Below, piece after piece: positions 59,133 through 64,000 of a stretch of DNA of 64,000 nucleotides (position 1 is the first letter of the stretch; each line of letters starts with the position of its first letter). A program made the translations under genes and the position numbers. The stretch is from NCBI RefSeq assembly GCF_900166665.1, contig NZ_LT800494.1, positions 167,693-231,692 on the forward strand, given 5' to 3'. The DNA comes from Cytobacillus gottheilii (GTDB lineage Bacteria > Bacillota > Bacilli > Bacillales > Cytobacillaceae). The notes beneath the pieces are model-generated. The model saw only the letters and a list, made by a program, of their open reading frames with translations, made no database searches and was not told the DNA's origin.

Positions 59133-59765
59133 ATGAAATTGCAATTAGCATTAGATTTAGTCGATATTCCAGGAGCAATTGAAGTCGTAAAAGAAGTACA
59201 AGATCATGTAGATGTTGTTGAAATTGGTACACCTGTCGTCATCAATGAAGGTCTTAAAGCTGTTAAAGAAGTGAAAGCAGCATTTCCTAATATGACGGTT
59301 CTTGCTGATTTGAAAATCATGGACGCAGCTGGCTATGAAGTGAGTCAAGCATCTGCAGCAGGTGCAGATATTGTAACAATTCTTGGTGCAGCTGAAGATG
59401 AGTCAATTAAAGGGGCAGTAGAAGAAGCAAAGAAACAAGGAAAACAAATTCTTGCTGATATGATCGCAGTGAAGGATGTTGCAGCTCGTGCAAAAGAGCT
59501 TGATGAGCTTGGTGTCGATTATATTTGTGTCCACACAGGCTACGATCTTCAAGCTGTTGGCAAAGACTCTTTCGAAGACCTTGCAACGATAAAAAGTGTT
59601 GTTAAAAATGCGAAAACAGCTGTTGCAGGCGGAATCAAATTAGAGACACTTCCTGATGTTATTAAGCAGCAGCCAGATCTAGTGATCGTAGGCGGAGGCA
59701 TTACAGGAAAAGATGATAAAAAAGCAGTCGCACAAGAAATGCAAAAGCTAATTCAACAAGGATAA
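59133..59765 (+). CDS. hxlA: 3-hexulose-6-phosphate synthase
   Basis: The 210-residue TIM-barrel enzyme condenses formaldehyde with ribulose-5-phosphate. It starts MKLQLALDLVDIPGAIEVV and contains DLKIMDAAGYEVSQA with the metal-binding acids, VDYICVHTGYDLQA and VAGGIKLETLPDVI. I chose the second ATG (59133) over 59127 because AGGAG is then about 10 nt upstream and the length equals B. subtilis HxlA. It is followed by hxlB. Confidence 0.96.
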   Translation: MKLQLALDLVDIPGAIEVVKEVQDHVDVVEIGTPVVINEGLKAVKEVKAAFPNMTVLADLKIMDAAGYEVSQASAAGADIVTILGAAEDESIKGAVEEAKKQGKQILADMIAVKDVAARAKELDELGVDYICVHTGYDLQAVGKDSFEDLATIKSVVKNAKTAVAGGIKLETLPDVIKQQPDLVIVGGGITGKDDKKAVAQEMQKLIQQG

Positions 59766-59771
59766 TTATTG

Positions 59772-60329
59772 ATGAAGACGATTGAATATTTAGCAGAAAT
59801 TGTTCAGGAATTAAGTCAAACGGTTCCTCTAATCTCTGAATCTGAAGCAGACACACTGGTCGAACAGATTTTAAAGTCTAAAAAGGTTTTTGTGGCAGGC
59901 GCAGGCAGATCTGGATTAATGGGAAAATCCTTTGTGATGAGAATGATGCATATGGGCATTGATGCTTATGTAGTGGGTGAAACCGTAACAGCCAATTTGG
60001 AAAAAGGCGATCTATTGATCATTGGTTCGGGTTCAGGTGAAACGAAAACCCTGGTAGCCATTGCCGAAAAAGCCAAAAGCATTGGAGGCACCATTGCAGC
60101 TATTACCATTTCGCCTAACTCAACGATTGGTGAAATAGCAGATATTGTTGTGAAGCTGCCTGGCGTAACAAAGGATCAGGCAGAAGGGGATTATAAAACG
60201 ATTCAGCCAATGGGATCTTTATTTGAGCAAACGATGCTGTTGTTTTACGATGCTCTTATTTTAAGCTTTATGGACAAAAAAGGCTTAGATTCTAACCAAA
60301 TGTATGGCAAGCATGCCAATCTTGAATAA
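59772..60329 (+). CDS. hxlB: 6-phospho-3-hexuloisomerase
   Basis: The 185-residue SIS-domain isomerase converts hexulose-6-phosphate to fructose-6-phosphate, completing formaldehyde fixation. It has VFVAGAGRSGLMGKSFVMRMMHMG in part (AGAGRSGLMGKSF), LIIGSGSGETKTL and YKTIQPMGSLFEQTMLLFYD. A TTG three bases earlier is possible, but the ATG at 59772 gives the B. subtilis length. It lies 6 bp after hxlA. Confidence 0.96.
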   Translation: MKTIEYLAEIVQELSQTVPLISESEADTLVEQILKSKKVFVAGAGRSGLMGKSFVMRMMHMGIDAYVVGETVTANLEKGDLLIIGSGSGETKTLVAIAEKAKSIGGTIAAITISPNSTIGEIADIVVKLPGVTKDQAEGDYKTIQPMGSLFEQTMLLFYDALILSFMDKKGLDSNQMYGKHANLE

Positions 60330-60345
60330 AAAGAACGAAATAGAA

Positions 60346-60376
60346 AGAAGGCCGCATTGATTGCGGCCTTCTTTTA
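60346..60376. terminator. Bidirectional terminator between hxlB and ohr
   Basis: The 11-bp stem agaaggccgca / tgcggccttct with a 5-nt loop is flanked by A- and T-rich tracts. It separates convergent genes. Confidence 0.88.
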
Positions 60377-60378
60377 TC

Positions 60379-60798
60379 TTATTTGGCTACTGCAGATCTT
60401 TCTACTTTTACGTTTCCTTCAATAGCGCGGGAATATGGGCAGACTGCGTGTGCCTTTTCCATAAGCTCTTTGGCTTCCTCTTGCGAAACACCTTCCATTT
60501 CAGCAATCAATTTCACACTTAAACCAAAGCCAGCTCCTTGTTTTTCAATGCTAACTTCTGCTGTTACAGATGAAGTAATTCTTTTTTTCGCTTGTCCTGC
60601 AACTAATTGAAGGGCACTGTCAAAGCATGCTGAATAACCAGCAGAGAATAATTGCTCAGGATTTGTTGTTCCTTCTTTTTCTGTACCGCCCAATCCTTTT
60701 GGCATGGAAAGAGCTAAATCTAATGTACCATCAGATGATTTAACCGAACCTTGACGGCCGCCTGAAGCAGTTGATGAAGCTGTATATAATGCTGACAT
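60379..60798 (-). CDS. ohrA: Organic hydroperoxide resistance protein Ohr
   Basis: The 139-residue thiol peroxidase reduces organic peroxides using lipoylated partners. Catalytic cysteines are C58 in FSAGYSACFDSAL and C120 in AHAVCPYSRAIEGN; the conserved arginine lies near the N-terminus. AAAGGAG precedes the ATG. It diverges from the OhrR-type regulator gene with a perfect OhrR-box palindrome between them. The A/B paralogue name is provisional. Confidence 0.93.
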   Translation of the reverse strand: MSALYTASSTASGGRQGSVKSSDGTLDLALSMPKGLGGTEKEGTTNPEQLFSAGYSACFDSALQLVAGQAKKRITSSVTAEVSIEKQGAGFGLSVKLIAEMEGVSQEEAKELMEKAHAVCPYSRAIEGNVKVERSAVAK

Positions 60799-60827
60799 TT
60801 AGAACACTCCTTTTCATTTGAATTGTA

Positions 60828-60842
60828 TACAATTAAATTGTA
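60828..60842. promoter_or_regulatory. OhrR operator
   Basis: tacaattaaattgta is a perfect 7-1-7 palindrome of the OhrR type (TACAATTnAATTGTA), flanked by further half-site-like ttgtatac and tacacaattg. It lies in the 122-bp gap between divergent ohr and ohrR and should repress both until OhrR is oxidised. Confidence 0.92.
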
Positions 60843-60920
60843 CACAATTGAAATGTCTTTAGTCAAATTTTATATAATTATTCCCCTTCCTTGATATAAT
60901 AAACTCAGGAGTGATTACCA

Positions 60921-61346
60921 ATGACGAAGGAAATTTTAAAATTAGATAATCAAATTTGTTTCCCGCTTTATGCAGCGACACGGGAGATGACAAAATTATA
61001 TCGTCCGTTACTGACGGAGTTAAACATTACGTATCCGCAATATTTAGTATTGCTTGTTCTCTGGGAAACAGATCGTATTTCTGTTAAAGCGCTGGGAGAG
61101 AAACTTTATCTTGATTCTGGCACTCTAACACCGATGCTGAAGAGAATGGAGGAGAATGGGTTAATTAGCCGAACACGCTTAAAGGAAGACGAACGCGTAG
61201 TGGAAGTGACGTTAACGGAGCAGGGAAAAGAGGCAGAGGCACAAGCCGAAAAGATTCCGCTGAAATTCCTTGAGCAAACGAACTTAAATGAAGCAGAGTT
61301 TATTCAGTTGAAAGGTATTTTAATGAAAATGCTGGATGAAGCTTAA
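60921..61346 (+). CDS. ohrR: MarR-family organic peroxide sensor OhrR
   Basis: The 141-residue winged-helix protein has the OhrR sensor cysteine at C13 in DNQICFPLYAATREMTKLY. The DNA-binding region includes LGEKLYLDSGTLTPMLKRME. It is a one-cysteine type regulator, like B. subtilis OhrR. AGGAG precedes the ATG. It represses ohr and itself through the operator at 60828-60842. Confidence 0.93.
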   Translation: MTKEILKLDNQICFPLYAATREMTKLYRPLLTELNITYPQYLVLLVLWETDRISVKALGEKLYLDSGTLTPMLKRMEENGLISRTRLKEDERVVEVTLTEQGKEAEAQAEKIPLKFLEQTNLNEAEFIQLKGILMKMLDEA

Positions 61347-61434
61347 CAATATACTTGCTGTATCTAAGGAATCGAACTTTGCTCAGCAGGTTACATTAAA
61401 TATATATGTAGCTGGCTTATCTTCTATAAAGTAA

Positions 61435-61480
61435 AGCTTCCTCGACTGAATAAACGGCTTTCAATTGAGGGAGCTATTTG
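61435..61480 (+). terminator. Terminator-like hairpin after ohrR
   Basis: The stem agcttcctcgactgaa / ttcaattgagggagct (wobble pairs) is followed by atttgttttt. The remaining ~160 bp up to aspA shows no other signal beyond its promoter and ribosome site. Confidence 0.65.
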
Positions 61481-61644
61481 TTTTTAATGGAGCCTTAAAA
61501 ATTAAGACCGATGATACCTGCTGATTTACGCCAAATATCGTTGCCATTTCAATCTAATCGCATTATAGTGGAAACGAGTATAAAATAGAGAATTTATAAT
61601 GAAAAAACAAGGCTGGATGGTTTATAAAAAGGAGAATGACGGAT

Positions 61645-63075
61645 ATGTTAGCATCAAAGAACAACGTTCGAATTGAGAAAGACTTTTTAGGGGAAAAGGA
61701 AGTGCCATCGGAGGCGTATTATGGGGTACAAACGCTTCGGGCAGTTGAGAACTTTCCGATTACTGGGTATAAAATTCATCCTGAACTAATTAGAGCCATG
61801 GCGATGGTGAAGAAAGCGGCAGCTATGGCCAATATGGATGTCAAGCAATTGTATTCCGGCATTGGAAATGCGATTGTACAAGCAGCTGACGAAATGATTG
61901 AAGGACAATGGCATGATCAAGTGATTGTAGATCCAATACAAGGCGGAGCTGGAACATCTATTAATATGAATATTAATGAGGTTCTTGCTAACCGTGCAAT
62001 TGAATTGCTTGGTGAGGAAAAGGGAAATTATTTTCATTGCAGTCCCAATACACATGTGAATATGTCGCAATCGACAAATGATTCCTTTCCAACTGCTATG
62101 CATATTGCCATTTTAAACCTTCTTGAACAGCTTATTATCACTATGGAACAAATGCAGGCGGTTTTTTTCAAAAAAGGGCAAGAGTTTAATCATGTGATTA
62201 AAATGGGAAGAACGCATTTGCAGGATGCTGTGCCGATTCGGCTCGGACAGGAATTTGAGGCATATAGCCGTGTAATTGGACGCGATATTAAACGGATTAA
62301 GCAGTCGAGACAGCACTTATATGAATTAAATATGGGTGCAACTGCTGTTGGGACGGGCTTAAACGCTTTGCCTCGCTATATTGAACAGGTTGTCCAGTAT
62401 TTGGCTGATATAAGCGGGATGCCATTTAAAGGTGCAGAACATTTGGTTGATGCCACTCAAAATACGGATTCCTATACAGAAGTGTCGGCTGCACTTAAAA
62501 TCTGTATGACCAATATGTCTAAGATTGCCAATGATTTAAGGCTTATGGCTTCAGGACCAAGAGCAGGTTTAGCAGAAATTACACTGCCTGCCAGACAGCC
62601 TGGATCTTCTATTATGCCAGGGAAAGTGAACCCTGTTATGCCAGAACTGATCAACCAGGTGGCTTTTCAGGTAATCGGAAATGATCATACTATCTCTCTT
62701 GCTTCTGAAGCAGGACAGCTTGAATTGAATGTGATGGAGCCAGTGTTGATCTTTAACCTTTTGCAGTCCATTAGCATCATGAAAAATGCATTTACAAGTT
62801 TTACGGAGCATTGTGTAAAAGGGATTGAAGCGAATGAAGCAAGATTAAAGGAGTACGTCGAAAAGAGTGCAGGAATTATTACCGCTGTTAATCCGCATCT
62901 TGGCTATGAAGTGGCAGCTCGGATTGCGAGAGAAGCGATCCTGAATGGTACCTCCATAAGAGATCTATGCCTGAAATACGATGTACTTACAGAAGAAGAG
63001 CTTGACCTCATTCTAGACCCATACGAAATGACCCACCCTGGCATTGCAGGGGCATCACTATTGGAAAAAGATTGA
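61645..63075 (+). CDS. aspA: Aspartate ammonia-lyase
   Basis: The 476-residue enzyme of the fumarase/aspartase family converts aspartate to fumarate and ammonia. The mobile signature loop is GSSIMPGKVNPVMPELINQV in part (SSIMPGKVNPV). Substrate loops are GAGTSINMNINEV and QSTNDSFPTAM. RTHLQDAVPIRLGQEF supplies further active-site residues, and the aspartase rather than fumarase branch is indicated by the N-terminus RIEKDFLGEKEVPSEAYYG. I chose the ATG at 61645, with AAAGGAG 10 nt upstream. The earlier ATG at 61636 is too close. No asparaginase gene accompanies it. Confidence 0.93.
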   Translation: MLASKNNVRIEKDFLGEKEVPSEAYYGVQTLRAVENFPITGYKIHPELIRAMAMVKKAAAMANMDVKQLYSGIGNAIVQAADEMIEGQWHDQVIVDPIQGGAGTSINMNINEVLANRAIELLGEEKGNYFHCSPNTHVNMSQSTNDSFPTAMHIAILNLLEQLIITMEQMQAVFFKKGQEFNHVIKMGRTHLQDAVPIRLGQEFEAYSRVIGRDIKRIKQSRQHLYELNMGATAVGTGLNALPRYIEQVVQYLADISGMPFKGAEHLVDATQNTDSYTEVSAALKICMTNMSKIANDLRLMASGPRAGLAEITLPARQPGSSIMPGKVNPVMPELINQVAFQVIGNDHTISLASEAGQLELNVMEPVLIFNLLQSISIMKNAFTSFTEHCVKGIEANEARLKEYVEKSAGIITAVNPHLGYEVAARIAREAILNGTSIRDLCLKYDVLTEEELDLILDPYEMTHPGIAGASLLEKD

Positions 63076-63081
63076 CGTAAA

Positions 63082-63112
63082 AAGAGCCAGGGGGCGACCT
63101 CCTGGCTCTTTT
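63082..63112 (+). terminator. Rho-independent terminator after aspA
   Basis: The stem agagccagg / cctggctct with a 10-nt loop is followed by tttt, directly after the aspA stop. Confidence 0.85.
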
Positions 63113-63224
63113 TATATGTATCATTATAGGTCTCAACTTTTAGGGTGAAAAAACAGAACATAAAAAAGATGAGCGTTTAAGGAATTTACATCTATTATGT
63201 ATTTTATTCATGTTAGTGAAATTT

Positions 63225-63680
63225 CTAGAAACGTCCCTGCTGTTCGCCTGGTACTCCGATTGAGAGTGCATGATAGCTGCGGAGTATAGAGGTTATTTGA
63301 TGAGTTAGAGGTTCGGGACATTGTATAACAATGATCACTTGCTGGCGTATTTCTTTTAAGGCTTTTTGGCTTTTAGACTTTTTGAAAATTTTTGAAGATG
63401 CTATTCCGATGATAAAGCCTGTAATTGCGCCAATTATTCCACAAAGAATAGGGCCAAGCATAAGGGTGAATCCAAGGCTTGCTCCAATGACGGCAGCTCC
63501 TGTTGCAAAAGCAACGCCAACTTCAAAATCGTGTGGAGGAGGGTACTGCTGTTTAGTGCTTTGCTCGTTCTGATCCATGAACACGACAAGGATTTGTTCG
63601 TTTAATACCGAGATTGCCTCTAACTCTGCAAGTGCCTGTTCTAATTCAATTGACTGTTCAAATAATCCAAAAATCAACAT
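63225..63680 (-). CDS. Small protein with glycine-rich membrane hairpin
   Basis: The 151-residue product starts MLIFGLFEQSIELEQALAEL. It has an acidic first third, a QQYPPPHDFE linker and two glycine-rich hydrophobic helices (GVAFATGAAVIGASLGFTL and GIIGAITGFIIGI). A basic stretch KIFKKSKSQK follows, then a beta-rich tail. The pattern resembles general-stress glycine-zipper proteins, but no family is certain. The frame extends to 63842, but AGGTG lies 7 nt before the ATG at 63680 and the upstream part overlaps the next gene. It is 14 bp downstream of the gene at 63695. Confidence 0.6.
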   Translation of the reverse strand: MLIFGLFEQSIELEQALAELEAISVLNEQILVVFMDQNEQSTKQQYPPPHDFEVGVAFATGAAVIGASLGFTLMLGPILCGIIGAITGFIIGIASSKIFKKSKSQKALKEIRQQVIIVIQCPEPLTHQITSILRSYHALSIGVPGEQQGRF

Positions 63681-63694
63681 GGTAAAGCACCTGC

Positions 63695-64000
63695 TTATGA
63701 GAAGATTCTTAGCTTCGAATTTCTGTACCGCTTCGATAGATAGATTCTCTGTTCCAAGCGGAATAGTTGGTTTTGGTCTTTTGTTGCTAAATATGCTTGG
63801 TAAATAGAGCCAAACAAGACAGAAGGCATAAATAAGAACCAATGAGGGTTCAGCATACTATTTGAAGCTTCAAGCTGTCCCTGCAAAAGGACTAGGGATG
63901 CTTCATGCGCTTTTGAAAGCCATATGTAGATCCACCACCAGAACATCGCATAAAAGGCAAGGCAAAATCGATGATTATATAATTGACCTAACCCTGGGAA
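63695..64000 (-). CDS. Partial membrane protein gene with PGLGQ motif, cut by window edge
   Basis: The frame is open to the end of the window with no start needed inside it. The first residues read FPGLGQLYNHRFCLAFYA, the PGLGQ/H-x-Y turn found between helices of TM2-like or DUF5683-like small membrane proteins. WWWIYIWLS and LFMPSVLFGSIYQAYL give two membrane helices, and a basic C-terminus follows. At least 101 residues are visible. The N-terminus lies beyond 64000. It is probably co-transcribed with the glycine-zipper protein 14 bp downstream. Confidence 0.6.
   Translation of the reverse strand, partial: FPGLGQLYNHRFCLAFYAMFWWWIYIWLSKAHEASLVLLQGQLEASNSMLNPHWFLFMPSVLFGSIYQAYLATKDQNQLFRLEQRIYLSKRYRNSKLRIFS

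Overview
The window looks like chromosome from an endospore-former-type low-GC Firmicute of the family Bacillaceae (Bacillus sensu lato). The evidence is AT-rich DNA, strong AGGAGG-type ribosome binding sites, frequent TTG/GTG starts, and Bacillus-type regulation: GlpP, PerR, OhrR, Fur, HxlR and LicT/SacT-type signals and a purine riboswitch. No rRNA, tRNA, CRISPR array, transposase or prophage gene was seen. The species cannot be named from this sequence alone.

Layout. 1-953: two copies of a 58-nt repeat and an RpiR-family regulator. 1091-8420: an accessory island. A minus-strand operon encodes a TIR-domain protein with a large C-terminal region, an SPFH/band-7-like protein and an SH3 membrane protein. 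It diverges from a plus-strand pair encoding a stand-alone RyR-domain protein and a membrane protein with two TrkA-N/RCK-type Rossmann domains and a C-terminal RyR domain. A CBS-pair protein with an Rx4H motif follows. This is the best candidate for an undescribed conflict or stress-signalling system.

8880-14909: purine salvage. Guanine deaminase diverges from a guanine-class riboswitch that controls a purine permease and a Rieske oxygenase. A WYL-regulator/VOC-protein pair lies between the intact guanine deaminase and a decayed copy of its 3' end. 14951-25398: accessory and envelope genes (TerD-type protein, GT2 glycosyltransferase, VWA lipoprotein, PAS kinase, MFS transporter with a Crp-like regulator, HAD phosphatase). 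25909-28014: AhpCF peroxidase with a PerR-like site. 28715-32452: LytS/LytTR two-component pair with an OFA-family transporter. 34444-40749: glycerol regulon (GlpP, GlpK, GlpD), with a membrane-bound alpha/beta hydrolase where glpF might be expected. 40966-44426: beta-glucoside PTS and 6-phospho-beta-glucosidase behind an antiterminator site. 44642-48582: Fur-controlled siderophore ABC importer. 48962-52429: LysR regulator diverging from a PhnDCE-type importer.

55643-60329 holds gnd, zwf, hxlR and hxlAB. I found the same 27-nt element, at the same distance from a TATACT -10 box, upstream of both zwf and hxlA. This suggests that formaldehyde fixation (RuMP) and the oxidative pentose-phosphate enzymes are co-activated as a dissimilatory RuMP cycle. 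The window ends with Ohr/OhrR, aspartate ammonia-lyase and two small membrane-protein genes, one cut by the window edge. A roughly 315-bp hairpin-rich repeat occurs three times (14951, 25522, 58229), with a shorter relative at 20859.
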